Positions 41,923 to 51,471 are shown, counted from the stretch's first letter. The stretch is DNA of 64,000 nt from [Eubacterium] saphenum (GCA_004557645.1 SFGI01000002.1:1-64000); one strand, 5' to 3'. Translations and numbers: made by a program. The notes: a model not told the origin generated them from the letters alone.

Positions 41923-42726
41923 TTATAATTTCATTGGACGAAGTTTGGTTTTTGCTTCATCCCAGAGTAAATCCATTTCCTCCAGCGTCATACTGGAAAG
42001 GTCTTTTCCCTGCAAAAGGGCGGATTTCTCAATATATTCAAATCTATTTATAAACTTTTTGATGGCTTTTGTCAAGGCAAACTCAGGATTTATTTTCAAA
42101 AAGCGTGAGATATTCACCAGTGCGAACAAAATATCCCCAAATTCCTCCTCTTCTGTGCCATTTTCCAGCTTCACAGATTCTTCCAGCTCCTGTATTTCTT
42201 CATACACCTTTTGGATGGCGCCAAGGGCATCGGGAAAATCAAAGCCCACATCTGCCGCTTTTTTCTGCACCTTTCTGGCACGGATGAGGGCAGGCAGGGC
42301 ATCGGGCACATTTTTCATGACTTCTGTCTGGGTCTCGGTATGCTTCTCTTTCTTTTTCAGTTCTTCCCAGTTTACCAGTACCTGTTCTGCCGTATCCGCC
42401 TGTACCTCGCCGTTGCCAAAGACATGAGGATGTCTGTAGACCATCTTTTCGCAGATGCCACGGATGACGTCTTCTATGGTAAAGCCTCCCTTTTCTGCTT
42501 CGATCTCTGCATGGAAGACCACCTGCATCAATACATCCCCCAGTTCTTCGCAAAGGTTTTCCATATTGCCTTTATCGATGGCATCTGCCGCTTCATAAGC
42601 CTCCTCCAGCATATCCTGGCGAATGGATTCGTGGGTCTGCACCCGATCCCATGGACAGCCGTTTTCCCCTCGCAAAATTCGGATGACCTGTACCAGATCA
42701 TCCAGTGTATATTTCTTTTCCTCCAT
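41923..42726 (-). CDS. mazG: Nucleoside triphosphate pyrophosphohydrolase MazG
   Basis: 267 residues from ATG 42726 (MEEKKYTLDDLVQVIRILRGENGCPWDR), behind AGGAGG; the longer frame lacks a ribosome site. Two MazG helical domains carry the EExxE...ExxD metal motifs: EEAYEAADAID and ELGDVLMQVVFHAEIE in the first, EEFGDILFALVNISR in the second. GCPWDRVQTHESI is the family hallmark. It removes aberrant NTPs. First gene of the yab-divIC cluster. Confidence 0.94.
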   Translation of the reverse strand: MEEKKYTLDDLVQVIRILRGENGCPWDRVQTHESIRQDMLEEAYEAADAIDKGNMENLCEELGDVLMQVVFHAEIEAEKGGFTIEDVIRGICEKMVYRHPHVFGNGEVQADTAEQVLVNWEELKKKEKHTETQTEVMKNVPDALPALIRARKVQKKAADVGFDFPDALGAIQKVYEEIQELEESVKLENGTEEEEFGDILFALVNISRFLKINPEFALTKAIKKFINRFEYIEKSALLQGKDLSSMTLEEMDLLWDEAKTKLRPMKL

Positions 42727-42809
42727 GATGGTTTCCTCCTTGTCTGATAATCGGGACAGAAAACGTCCCGTTTTTTGTTCGTTTCCCATAAACTTTTGTC
42801 TTCTTTTTT

Positions 42810-42832
42810 ACGGAAAAATAGTGTTTTTCCGT
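42810..42832. promoter_or_regulatory. Perfect inverted repeat between mazG and nfnA
   Basis: ACGGAAAAA (42810-42818), spacer TAGTG, TTTTTCCGT (42824-42832). It lies between divergent genes, 35 bp ahead of a TATAAT hexamer (42867-42872) that may serve nfnA. An operator is plausible; a terminator is less so, since no gene ends here. Confidence 0.5.
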
Positions 42833-42965
42833 CTTTTACCAATGCCCCTTTTGTGCTATCATTATGTATAATCGTAAGTGTATCTTATCAAAAAACGCAT
42901 CCAAAGGAAACCCCTTCGGAAAAATCAAATCAACAGAAAGAACTATAAGAAAGGAAGGAAACCCC

Positions 42966-43820
42966 ATGTTTCGTATTGTAAATAAAAAAGAACTCAACAG
43001 CATGGTCACACTTCTGGAGATCGAAGCGCCTTTCGTAGCGAAAAAAGCACAGGCAGGCCAGTTCATCATCTTCCGTGTGGACGAATTCAGTGAAAGAGTT
43101 CCCCTGACGATCGCTGATTATGACAGAGAAAAAGGCACCGTAACCATCATCTTCCAGAAGGTCGGCCTTTCCACAAAGCTGCTGGCTGCCAAGGAAATCG
43201 GCGACACCATCCAGGACTTCGTTGGCCCTCTGGGCGTTGCCACAGAATATGACGGCATGAAAAAGGTTGCCGTTGTAGGCGGCGGTGTAGGCTGTGCCAT
43301 CGCATATCCTCAGGCAAAGGCTCTGCACAATCTGGGCGTAGAGGTTGACGTCATCGCAGGCTTCCGCAGCAAAGATATCGTGATTTTGGAAGACGAAATG
43401 AAGGCCGTTTCCACAAACTTCTACCTGATGACAGACGACGGCACCCAGGGGGAAAAGGGCTTCGTTACCGATAAACTGAAATCCCTCATCGAAGCCGGCA
43501 ACAACTACGATGCTGTTATCGCCATTGGCCCTATCCCCATGATGAAATTTGTCAGCCTGACTACAAAACCCTTCGGCATCAAGACCATCGTTTCCCTGAA
43601 CCCCATCATGATCGATGGTACAGGCATGTGCGGCGGCTGCCGTGTCACCGTAGGCGGCAAGATCAAATTTGCCTGCGTAGACGGCCCCGACTTCGACGGT
43701 CACGAAGTGGATTTCGACGAACTGATGAACCGTAACTCCATCTATAAAGCAAGAGAAGCGGAACTGACAGAAACACACATCTGCCGTATGGATAAGCTGG
43801 CAAATGAACTGATCAAATAA
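42966..43820 (+). CDS. nfnA: NfnA: ferredoxin-NADP+ oxidoreductase subunit alpha
   Basis: 284 residues from ATG 42966 (MFRIVNKKELNSMVTLLEIEAP), behind AAGGAAGG. It has an FAD-binding beta-barrel (RVPLTIADYDREKGTVTIIFQKVG), an NAD(P)-binding domain with VAVVGGGVGCAIAYPQ and a C-terminal [2Fe-2S] segment CGGCRVTVGGKIKFACVDGPDFDGH. This is the small subunit of NADH-dependent reduced ferredoxin:NADP+ oxidoreductase, an electron-bifurcating complex. It is followed 14 bp later by the large subunit. Confidence 0.93.
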   Translation: MFRIVNKKELNSMVTLLEIEAPFVAKKAQAGQFIIFRVDEFSERVPLTIADYDREKGTVTIIFQKVGLSTKLLAAKEIGDTIQDFVGPLGVATEYDGMKKVAVVGGGVGCAIAYPQAKALHNLGVEVDVIAGFRSKDIVILEDEMKAVSTNFYLMTDDGTQGEKGFVTDKLKSLIEAGNNYDAVIAIGPIPMMKFVSLTTKPFGIKTIVSLNPIMIDGTGMCGGCRVTVGGKIKFACVDGPDFDGHEVDFDELMNRNSIYKAREAELTETHICRMDKLANELIK

Positions 43821-43834
43821 GGAGGTACGGTATC

Positions 43835-45226
43835 ATGGCAAATATGAGTCTGGAAAAAATCAAGATGCCCGAACAGGCACCTGATGTGAGAAATAAAAAC
43901 TTTGAAGAGGTAGCCCTGGGCTATACTGCAGAAATGGCAGTGGAAGAAGCCCAAAGATGCCTCAACTGCAAACATAAACCCTGCGTCAGCGGTTGTCCCG
44001 TAAACGTACGCATCCCCGAATTTATCGCAGAAGTGGCAAAGGGCGACTTTATGGCGGCTTATAAGGTGATCACTTCCACAAACGCACTGCCCGCAGTCTG
44101 CGGTCGTGTTTGTCCTCAGGAAAGCCAGTGCGAAAGCAAATGCGTGCGGGGCATCAAGGGTGAAGCCGTTGCCATCGGCAGACTGGAACGTTTTGTTGCT
44201 GACTGGTACATGAAAAACTGCGACGAAATGCCCGAAAAACCCGCTTCCAACGGCAAGAAAGTAGCTGTGATCGGCTCTGGTCCCTCTTCTCTGGCATGTG
44301 CTGGTGACCTGGCAAAACAGGGCTACGAAGTAACCATGTTCGAAGCCTTCCATAAAGCCGGCGGCGTACTGGTTTATGGTATTCCCGAATTCCGTCTGCC
44401 CAAGGCCATCGTACAGAAAGAAATCGACAAGCTGTCCGCTCTGGGCGTAAATATCATGACAAACATGGTCATCGGTAAGGTGCTTTCCATCGATGAGATC
44501 ATTGAAGATATGGGCTTCGACGCCGTATTCGTTGGTACCGGTGCAGGTCTGCCCTCCTTCATGGGTATCCCCGGGGAAGCACTGGTAGGCGTTTATTCTG
44601 CAAATGAATACCTGACAAGAATCAACCTGATGAAAGCATACCTGTCCGAATACGACACCCCCATCCGCAACAGCAAGGCGGTAGCCGTTGTCGGCGGCGG
44701 CAACGTTGCCATGGACGCGGCAAGATGTGCAAAACGAATGGGTGCAGAGCACGTATATATCGTATACCGTCGCTCCGAAAAGGAAATGCCCGCCCGTCTG
44801 GAAGAGATCCATCACGCAAAAGAAGAAGGCATCGAATTCCACCTGCTGCGCAATCCTGTGAAGATCCTGGATGACGGCAACGGTCAGGTTTGCGGTATCG
44901 AATGCCTGAAAATGGAACTGGGCGAACCCGATGCCAGCGGCAGAAGAAGCCCTGTGCCCGTGGAAGGCTCCAACTATGTGATCGATGTTGATACCGTTGT
45001 TATGTCCATCGGTACCTCCCCCAACCCTCTGATCCGCAGCACCACAAAGGGTCTGGAAACCAACCGCAAGGGCTGTCTGGTGGTCAATGAAGAAACAAAC
45101 CAGACCACAAGAGAAGGCGTTTATGCCGGCGGTGATGCTGTTACAGGTGCGGCTACGGTTATTCTGGCGATGGGTGCCGGGAAGAAAGCGGCAGCAGCCA
45201 TCGACGAGTATCTGAAGAATAAATAA
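43835..45226 (+). CDS. nfnB: NfnB: NADPH-dependent bifurcating subunit (glutamate synthase small-chain fold)
   Basis: 463 residues. Iron-sulfur motifs CLNCKHKPCVSGCP and CGRVCPQESQCESKC are near the N-terminus, FAD-binding VIGSGPSSLACAGDLAKQG follows, and NADPH-binding VAVVGGGNVAMDAARCAKRMG comes later. The last part (TREGVYAGGDAVTGAATVILAMGAGKKAAAAID) closes the FAD site. Alone it could be read as GltA-like; the NfnA gene directly upstream makes the bifurcating transhydrogenase reading far more likely. It balances NADPH, NADH and ferredoxin in fermenters. Confidence 0.93.
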   Translation: MANMSLEKIKMPEQAPDVRNKNFEEVALGYTAEMAVEEAQRCLNCKHKPCVSGCPVNVRIPEFIAEVAKGDFMAAYKVITSTNALPAVCGRVCPQESQCESKCVRGIKGEAVAIGRLERFVADWYMKNCDEMPEKPASNGKKVAVIGSGPSSLACAGDLAKQGYEVTMFEAFHKAGGVLVYGIPEFRLPKAIVQKEIDKLSALGVNIMTNMVIGKVLSIDEIIEDMGFDAVFVGTGAGLPSFMGIPGEALVGVYSANEYLTRINLMKAYLSEYDTPIRNSKAVAVVGGGNVAMDAARCAKRMGAEHVYIVYRRSEKEMPARLEEIHHAKEEGIEFHLLRNPVKILDDGNGQVCGIECLKMELGEPDASGRRSPVPVEGSNYVIDVDTVVMSIGTSPNPLIRSTTKGLETNRKGCLVVNEETNQTTREGVYAGGDAVTGAATVILAMGAGKKAAAAIDEYLKNK

Positions 45227-45238
45227 AAACTGAAAAAC

Positions 45239-45283
45239 GTGAGGGCTTTGCCTTCGCCGCTTTCCCCTTGTAAAGGGCTAAAC
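45239..45283. repeat. Decayed compound hairpin element, copy 6
   Basis: GAGGGC-TTT-GCCTTC with one G-T pair (45241-45255), then CCCTT/AAGGG near 45264-45278, ending in GCTAAACCAAACTCT, which resembles the CTTGACCTAAACTTT of copies 2 and 4. The TTT loop equals that of the outer hairpin of copy 4. It lies just ahead of the nfnB terminator. Confidence 0.45.
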
Positions 45284-45293
45284 CAAACTCTAC

Positions 45294-45338
45294 AAAAAGG
45301 CGGAAGAAACCATTTCATGCGGTTTCTTCCGCCTTTTT
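45294..45338. terminator. Strong terminator after nfnB
   Basis: Arms of 18 perfect pairs (AAAAAGGCGGAAGAAACC at 45294-45311; complement at 45321-45338), loop of nine. A-run and T-run flanks allow use in both directions, also for the convergent gene at 45385. Confidence 0.92.
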
Positions 45339-45384
45339 CCAACTTTTCACTATATTGTATTTCGGAAGTTAGACAAACTGTAAT

Positions 45385-45810
45385 TTATCTTTCTTCCGTT
45401 TCATATACAATATCACCTGTAAAATACATCGAAAGTGACATTTGAATGCAACCTTCTTTTTTAGGATTAGACAGATAACCAATATACTCCACCTGATTAA
45501 ATCCATACATTTCATCTACAATCTCAAAGGAATACTCATCATACTGATCAATAAAATCTTCCAACAACATTTTTGTGCCTGCAAAATCACCATATTGTCC
45601 AAATTGACTTAACAGCAAAACACAGGCACAATCCATATCGACATTTTCAACTGTGATATGACCATCTACCTGTGAATATGGTTCTTTTATACTTACATAT
45701 CCATGATTAAACTGTATATGAACCGAATCATTTTGGCAGGTGATTTTATTCACAACCATATCATGTAAACTAAACGGCATATCCATTTGTTGCTTAAATC
45801 TCGTTATCAT
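45385..45810 (-). CDS. AT-rich protein of unknown function
   Basis: 141 residues, no signal peptide or membrane segment. It contains HDMVVNKITCQNDSVHIQFNHGYVSI and DFIDQYDEYSFEIVDEMYGFNQVEYIGYLS, an acidic beta-rich protein in the style of small immunity or DUF proteins. Its DNA is clearly AT-richer than both neighbours, so it may be recently acquired. The start codon ATG 45810 has only a weak ribosome site. No family recognised. Confidence 0.6.
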   Translation of the reverse strand: MITRFKQQMDMPFSLHDMVVNKITCQNDSVHIQFNHGYVSIKEPYSQVDGHITVENVDMDCACVLLLSQFGQYGDFAGTKMLLEDFIDQYDEYSFEIVDEMYGFNQVEYIGYLSNPKKEGCIQMSLSMYFTGDIVYETEER

Positions 45811-45955
45811 TTTCCTTCACCAACTTCCGATTTATTGCATTGCCACATATCATCATACCTCCCTGTTCATTACAAGGATTGGCAAAATCCCCACAGCATA
45901 TCCTCGCTCCGTTTCAAGACAAATTTTTATCAGAATATAATGAAATTATTTTCCT

Positions 45956-46270
45956 TCATCTGACTGCTTCAAATTTTTCACGTACGTATAAATATACCAC
46001 ACCATTCATGCCGAAGGTGCCCATAATCAGCACAACCGCCGCCACCACAATCGCCCCCATGGTATCCATCAGCCCTGCGAAATCCCCGATTTGCACACGA
46101 TATCGAATCTCCAAAAATTGCAGAAAAAGTGCCGCCACGCAGCAGCAAAAGCTCAAAAATATATATTTGCTCAAGCCGCCGAAGCTTCTGGTCTTCCCCC
46201 TCGCCGCATACGGAATCCCCCATGCCGCCAACCCCAATAAAATACTGCCGATATTATAATATACACTCAT
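45956..46270 (-). CDS. Small three-helix membrane protein of unknown function
   Basis: 104 residues from ATG 46270 (MSVYYNIGSILLGLAAWGIPYAARG), with AGGAG upstream; the longer open frame overlaps the promoter of the divergent MBL gene. Three hydrophobic segments: residues about 5-22, 36-50 and 68-92 (MGAIVVAAVVLIMGTFGMNGVVYLYV). No known signature. Divergent from the glyoxalase II-like gene. Confidence 0.7.
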   Translation of the reverse strand: MSVYYNIGSILLGLAAWGIPYAARGKTRSFGGLSKYIFLSFCCCVAALFLQFLEIRYRVQIGDFAGLMDTMGAIVVAAVVLIMGTFGMNGVVYLYVREKFEAVR

Positions 46271-46440
46271 CGCCTTTTCTCCTTTCCACAAAATGTATCC
46301 CTTTTTCCTTCCACTCGGATTATAGCACAAAACCCACGCACCGTTTCTTAAGGCTTTCTTACAATTCTCCCCTTCCTTTTGGTTGCAAAATCCCTTTGAG
46401 ATTGCTATAATTTGAAAAAACACACCAAGGAGGAATCCCC

Positions 46441-47052
46441 ATGAAAATCGCATGCTACGCTGCAGGTTCTGTCGGCACAAACAACTATGTTGTTTCCGAT
46501 GACAACGGCATCACAGCCATCATCGACTGCGACGGCAATCCTGCACCCCTGTATTCTTATATTGAAAAAAATAACCTGAAGGTGACACACATCCTGCTGA
46601 CCCATGGCCATTACGACCACACAGGCTCTGTCAACGAAGTAGCGGAACATTACGGCTGTACCATCGTTGGCTGCGCCAAGGAAATGCGTGTTTTCACAGA
46701 CCCCAGCATCAACTGTTCCCATTTCTGCTGCGGCGATATCATCGTGCATCCTGATGTACTGGTAAATAACGGCGATGTGGTAAAGGTGGGCGATATGGAA
46801 TTTGAAGTGCTGGAGACCCCCGGCCATACAGAAGGCTCCATCTGCTATATCTGCAAGGATACCATCTTCAGCGGCGACACCCTGTTCCAGGGTTCCTGCG
46901 GCAGAACAGACCTGCCTACAGGCAACTGGAATGATATCATCCAGTCCCTGAAAAAGCTGGCAGCTCTGCCCGGCGATTATCAGGTCTATTCCGGTCATGG
47001 TCCCGCCACCACACTGGAAACAGAACGCAAAACAAACCCTTATATGAAGTAA
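46441..47052 (+). CDS. MBL-fold hydrolase (glyoxalase II-like)
   Basis: 203 residues with LLTHGHYDHTGSVNEVAEHYG, the HxHxDH metal motif, then ETPGHTEGSICYI for the next histidine and FSGDTLFQGSCGRTDLPTG for the bridging Asp. YSGHGPATTLETERKTNPYM ends the protein. This is the short hydroxyacylglutathione-hydrolase-like group. The organism probably lacks glutathione, so the natural thioester is unknown. GGAGG precedes the ATG. Confidence 0.9.
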   Translation: MKIACYAAGSVGTNNYVVSDDNGITAIIDCDGNPAPLYSYIEKNNLKVTHILLTHGHYDHTGSVNEVAEHYGCTIVGCAKEMRVFTDPSINCSHFCCGDIIVHPDVLVNNGDVVKVGDMEFEVLETPGHTEGSICYICKDTIFSGDTLFQGSCGRTDLPTGNWNDIIQSLKKLAALPGDYQVYSGHGPATTLETERKTNPYMK

Positions 47053-47055
47053 ATC

Positions 47056-47079
47056 GAAAGCTCCTTTTCAGGAGCTTTC
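47056..47079 (+). terminator. Terminator of the MBL hydrolase gene
   Basis: GAAAGCTCC pairs with GGAGCTTTC around TTTTCA, followed by a T-rich run. It lies 4 bp past the stop. Confidence 0.9.
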
Positions 47080-47170
47080 TTTTTCTTTATTTTCTGTTCC
47101 CTTGTGGGGGCATCGCCTTTTTGCTATACTATTCTCAGTGACGATTTGCGTATAAAAGGAGGTCTCCGCC

Positions 47171-48649
47171 ATGAAATATATCCTTTCCTTAGACCAGGGC
47201 ACCACCAGTTCCCGTGCTATCCTCTTCGACCAGAACGGGCAGATGCACAGCGTTGTCCAAAAGGAATTCAAGCAATATTATCCCGAACCAGGCTGGGTAG
47301 AGCATGACGCCATGGAAATTTGGGAAACACAGCTGGAGGTTGCCCGCCAAGCCATTGCAAAGCAGGGCATTTCCCCGGAGGATATCGCCGCCATCGGCAT
47401 CACCAACCAGAGGGAAACTTCTATCCTTTGGGATAAGCGGAACGGCAAGCCTGTATATCATGCCATCGTGTGGCAGTGCAGACGGACTGCCCCCTACTGC
47501 GATTCTCTGCAGGAGGCAGGCTGGACAGAAAAGATTCGGGAAAAAACGGGGCTGCTCATCGATGCCTATTTTTCCGCAACGAAGATTCGCTGGATTTTGC
47601 AAAATGTACCGGAAGCCAAGGCACTGGCAGACAGCGGCAATCTGCTTTTCGGCACCATTGATACCTGGCTCATCTGGAACCTGACAGGTGGGCAGGTACA
47701 TGCCACCGACTATTCCAACGCCTCCCGCACGATGCTGTTCAATATCCACACCTTGGAATGGGACAAGGAACTCTTGGAGCTTCTTGAAATCCCCGCCAGC
47801 ATCCTGCCGGAGGTACGCCCCTCCAGCGGCGTTTTCGGCAACACCCTGCCCCTCCTCTTCGGGGCAGCCATTCCCATCGCAGGGGCGGCAGGGGATCAGC
47901 AGTCCGCATTGTTCGGACAAGCCTGCTTCTCCCCCGGCACAGCGAAAAACACCTACGGCACAGGGGGCTTTCTTCTGATGAATACAGGGGACAAGCCTGT
48001 CTCCTCCAAAAACGGTCTGGTCACCACCATCGCATGGGGCTTGGATGGAAAGATCACCTATGCCTTGGAAGGCTCTATTTTCGTAGCCGGTGCAGCGATC
48101 CAATGGCTGCGGGATGAACTGAAGCTGATTTCCTCCGCAGGGGAAACAGAAGGCCTTTGTCGTGAAGTGGAAGATACCTGCGGGGTATATTTCGTACCTG
48201 CCTTCGTTGGGCTGGGTGCGCCCTACTGGGACCCTTACGCAAGGGGCATCCTGACAGGGCTGACCCGTGGGGCTAACCGCTGCCATATCGTCCGCGCAGC
48301 GGTGGAATCCATGGCCTATCAGACCTATGATGTGCTTCACGCTATGGAACAGGATGCAGGCATCCCCTTGGCAGAGCTGCGGGTAGACGGCGGTGCAGCG
48401 GCAAATACCTTCCTGCTGCAATTCCAGTCGGATATCACAGGGGTTCCCGTGCTGCGCCCTTCCGTTCTGGAAACCACTGCTCTCGGTGCTGCTTATCTGG
48501 CAGGGCTGGCAGTGGGCTATTGGAAAGACTTGACGGAAATCCGCCGCAACTGGCAGGTTTCCTGTGCCTTTTCCCCGGAAGCCTCCCATAAGGATGCGGA
48601 AAAGAAGATGGCAGGCTGGCACCATGCAGTGAAGCAGGCACGTTTGTAA
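47171..48649 (+). CDS. glpK: Glycerol kinase
   Basis: A 492-residue FGGY kinase: [18 protein letters not shown] at the N-terminus (phosphate 1), [20 protein letters not shown] for glycerol binding, [12 protein letters not shown], and [19 protein letters not shown] with [18 protein letters not shown] in the C-terminal half. [18 protein letters not shown] gives the adenosine site. Phosphorylates glycerol. No glpF or glpD adjacent, so it seems to act with genes elsewhere. GGAGG precedes the ATG. Confidence 0.96.
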   Translation: MKYILSLDQGTTSSRAILFDQNGQMHSVVQKEFKQYYPEPGWVEHDAMEIWETQLEVARQAIAKQGISPEDIAAIGITNQRETSILWDKRNGKPVYHAIVWQCRRTAPYCDSLQEAGWTEKIREKTGLLIDAYFSATKIRWILQNVPEAKALADSGNLLFGTIDTWLIWNLTGGQVHATDYSNASRTMLFNIHTLEWDKELLELLEIPASILPEVRPSSGVFGNTLPLLFGAAIPIAGAAGDQQSALFGQACFSPGTAKNTYGTGGFLLMNTGDKPVSSKNGLVTTIAWGLDGKITYALEGSIFVAGAAIQWLRDELKLISSAGETEGLCREVEDTCGVYFVPAFVGLGAPYWDPYARGILTGLTRGANRCHIVRAAVESMAYQTYDVLHAMEQDAGIPLAELRVDGGAAANTFLLQFQSDITGVPVLRPSVLETTALGAAYLAGLAVGYWKDLTEIRRNWQVSCAFSPEASHKDAEKKMAGWHHAVKQARL

Positions 48650-48757
48650 TCGCCAGATTTGTTGCAAATGCAACACGAAAAAATTGATTTTTGCAGTATA
48701 TTTATAGGTAAGAATCTGATTATTTTGAAGAGTCTGCCTGTAAAGGAGGAAAAATAA

Positions 48758-50875
48758 ATGTACGTCATCAAAAAAGATAACACCCACGAAGCCTGGAATG
48801 TCCAGAAAGTCGTGACAGCTGTCAATAAATCCGCCTATCGCGCCATGGTGAAATTTACGCAGGAGGAACTGGATTTCATCTGTGAATATGTGGAAAACAA
48901 AGCCCGCTCCCTGGGGCAGGAAGGCATTCCTATCGCCCAGATGCACAATATTGTAGAAGGTGCTTTGGAACAGGTAAAGCCCGAGGTTGCCAAAAGCTAT
49001 CGGGATTACCGCAATTATAAACAGGATTTCGTCAAAATGCTGGACGAGGTATATAAAAAAAGCCAGTCCATCATGTATATCGGCGACAAAGAAAACAGCA
49101 ATACGGACAGCGCACTGGTTTCCACCAAGCGCAGCCTTGTGTTCAATCAGCTGAATAAAGAGCTGTATCAGAAATTTTTCATGACAACAGAGGAACTGCA
49201 GGCCTGCAGAGACGGGTATATCTATATCCACGATATGTCTGCCCGCAGAGATACCATGAACTGCTGTCTGTTCAACGTAAAAGAAGTGCTGACAGGGGGC
49301 TTTGAAATGGGCAACCTGTGGTACAACGAACCCAAGACGCTGGAGGTTGCCTTCGACGTCATCGGCGATATCGTCCTTTCCGCCGCCAGCCAGCAGTACG
49401 GCGGCTTTACGGTGCCTTCCGTAGACCTGCTGCTGGAGCCCTTTGCAGAAAAGAGCTATGAAAAATATTACCGCCGCTATATCGACATGGGTCTGACCGC
49501 CCGTGTCGCTGACAGAGAAGCCATGAAGGATATCCAGAAGGATTTCGACCAGGGTTTCCAGGGCTGGGAATATAAATTTAACACTGTTGCATCCAGCCGC
49601 GGCGATTATCCCTTCATCACCATGACTTTCGGCACAGGCACAGGCAAATTTGCGAAAATCGCTTCTATCACCATGCTGAACGTCCGCAGAAAGGGTCAGG
49701 GCAAGAAAAACTGCAAAAAACCCGTTCTCTTCCCCAAGCTGGTATTCCTCTATGATGAAAACCTTCACGGCCCCGGCAAGGAACTGGAAGATGTTTTTGA
49801 AGCAGGCATCCTCTGCTCCTCCAAGACCATGTATCCCGACTGGCTTTCTCTAACGGGCGAAGGCTATGTGGCGGAAATGTATAAAAAATATGGCGCTATC
49901 ATCAGCCCCATGGGCTGTCGTGCCTTCCTGTCCCCTTGGTTTGAACGGGGCGGCATGGAGCCTGCCGATGAAGAGGACAAGCCCGTTTTTGTAGGACGCT
50001 TCAATATCGGTGCTGTTAGCCTGCACCTGCCCATGATTTATGCCAAGGCAAAGCAGGAAAGCAAGCCCTTCTATGAAGTGCTGGACTACTATCTGGAGCT
50101 GATTCGTCAGCTGCATATCCGCACCTATGCGTATTTGGGGGAAATGCGGGCATCCACCAACCCTCTGGCTTACTGCGAGGGCGGCTTCTACGGTGGTCAT
50201 TTGAATATCCATGATAAAATCAAGCCTTTGCTGAAATCCGCAACAGCATCCTTCGGCATCACAGCTCTGAACGAATTGCAGGAGCTGCACAACGGCAAAT
50301 CTCTGGTAGAGGATGGGCAGTTCGCCATCGATACCCTGCAGCATATCAACGATAAGATTGCGGAATTCAAAAAAGAGGACGGTAATCTCTATGCCATCTA
50401 CGGCACCCCTGCGGAAAGCCTTTGCGGCCTGCAGGTAACTCAGTTCCGCAAGAAATACGGCGTGATCGAAAATGTTTCCGACAGACCTTATGTCAGCAAC
50501 AGCTTCCACTGCCATGTAACAGAAGATATCACTCCTATTGAAAAACAGAATCTGGAAAAACGCTTTTGGGATCTTTCCAACGGCGGCAAGATCCAGTATG
50601 TAAAATATCCCATCGACTATAATCTGGATGCCATCCGCACATTGGTGCGCCGTGCCATGAAGATGGGCTTCTATGAAGGGGTCAACCTTTCCCTTGCCTA
50701 TTGTGATGACTGCGGTCATCAGGAACTGGAAATGGACGTTTGCCCCAAATGCGGCAGCAAAAACCTGACGAAAATCGAAAGAATGAACGGCTATCTTTCC
50801 TATTCCCGTGTCAAAGGCGACACCCGCCTGAACGATGCGAAAATGGCGGAAATTGCAGAAAGGAAGAGTATGTAA
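48758..50875 (+). CDS. nrdD: Anaerobic ribonucleoside-triphosphate reductase
   Basis: 705 residues: an ATP-cone regulatory domain at the N-terminus (YVIKKDNTHEAWNVQKVV), then the glycyl-radical barrel with RDTMNCCLFNVKEVLTGGF. The zinc site is CDDCGHQELEMDVCPKCGSK. The radical glycine is near the C-terminus in SRVKGDTRLNDAK. It reduces NTPs to dNTPs under strictly anaerobic conditions and is activated by NrdG, encoded next with a 1 bp overlap. No NrdR box was seen in the 108 bp upstream. Confidence 0.96.
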   Translation: MYVIKKDNTHEAWNVQKVVTAVNKSAYRAMVKFTQEELDFICEYVENKARSLGQEGIPIAQMHNIVEGALEQVKPEVAKSYRDYRNYKQDFVKMLDEVYKKSQSIMYIGDKENSNTDSALVSTKRSLVFNQLNKELYQKFFMTTEELQACRDGYIYIHDMSARRDTMNCCLFNVKEVLTGGFEMGNLWYNEPKTLEVAFDVIGDIVLSAASQQYGGFTVPSVDLLLEPFAEKSYEKYYRRYIDMGLTARVADREAMKDIQKDFDQGFQGWEYKFNTVASSRGDYPFITMTFGTGTGKFAKIASITMLNVRRKGQGKKNCKKPVLFPKLVFLYDENLHGPGKELEDVFEAGILCSSKTMYPDWLSLTGEGYVAEMYKKYGAIISPMGCRAFLSPWFERGGMEPADEEDKPVFVGRFNIGAVSLHLPMIYAKAKQESKPFYEVLDYYLELIRQLHIRTYAYLGEMRASTNPLAYCEGGFYGGHLNIHDKIKPLLKSATASFGITALNELQELHNGKSLVEDGQFAIDTLQHINDKIAEFKKEDGNLYAIYGTPAESLCGLQVTQFRKKYGVIENVSDRPYVSNSFHCHVTEDITPIEKQNLEKRFWDLSNGGKIQYVKYPIDYNLDAIRTLVRRAMKMGFYEGVNLSLAYCDDCGHQELEMDVCPKCGSKNLTKIERMNGYLSYSRVKGDTRLNDAKMAEIAERKSM

Positions 50876-51369
50876 TGCGGTATCACAACATCACAAAAGA
50901 CGATATGCTCAACGGCGAAGGGCTGCGGGTGGTGCTTTGGGTAGCAGGCTGCTCTCACCGCTGCAAGGGCTGCCATAATGCCTTCACCTGGGACCCCAAC
51001 GGCGGGCTTCCCTTCGACAAAGAGGCAGAAGCAGAGCTGTTTTCCATCCTCAGCCGGGATTATATCAGCGGTGTCACCTTCAGCGGCGGCGACCCCCTTT
51101 ACGAAGGAAACCGCATGGGCATCGAACGGCTGGCAAGAAAGGTAAAGCTGGAATATCCCGAGAAAAACATCTGGCTTTACACCGGCTATCGCTGGGAGGA
51201 GATCAGCGCCCTGCCCCTGATGCAGTATATCGATGTACTGGTAGACGGGAAATTTATGGAAGATCTGAAGGATACAAAGCTCCACTGGAAGGGCAGCTTC
51301 AACCAGCGCATCATCGATGTACAGAAATCTTTGAAAAACAGTTCTCTCTACTTATATCATGCAGAATGA
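50875..51369 (+). CDS. nrdG: Anaerobic ribonucleotide reductase activating protein
   Basis: 164 residues from ATG 50875, which shares its A with the nrdD stop (TAATG), so translation is coupled. The radical SAM motif is CSHRCKGC (CX3CX2C) near residue 26. FSGGDPLYEGNR provides the GGD loop. A DVLVDGKFMEDLKD segment and NQRIIDVQKSL near the end match the family. It generates the glycyl radical on NrdD using AdoMet. Confidence 0.95.
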   Translation: MRYHNITKDDMLNGEGLRVVLWVAGCSHRCKGCHNAFTWDPNGGLPFDKEAEAELFSILSRDYISGVTFSGGDPLYEGNRMGIERLARKVKLEYPEKNIWLYTGYRWEEISALPLMQYIDVLVDGKFMEDLKDTKLHWKGSFNQRIIDVQKSLKNSSLYLYHAE

Positions 51370-51373
51370 TTTT

Positions 51374-51452
51374 CGAGGGACGTTGTCCCTCGAGCACCCT
51401 ACGAGGGGAATGATTCCCCTCGACCCCCATTTGCAAAAGCATCCGCTTTTGC
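51374..51452. repeat. Compound hairpin element, copy 3 (half element, nrdG-dut gap)
   Basis: 51374-51392: CGAGGGAC-GTT-GTCCCTCG. 51402-51422: CGAGGGG-AATGATT-CCCCTCG. 51433-51452: GCAAAAGC-ATCC-GCTTTTGC. Same order and spacing as the first three hairpins of copy 1. Both of the first two stems carry matched base changes on their two arms relative to copy 1, for example CAAGGGG/CCCCTTG to CGAGGGG/CCCCTCG. Confidence 0.88.
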
Positions 51453-51471
51453 TAACAGAAAGGATAAATTT

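Noticed and set aside
47189..49768. 859-codon frame opposite glpK and nrdD
   Set aside because: It crosses two convincing plus-strand genes and has no ribosome site or family features.
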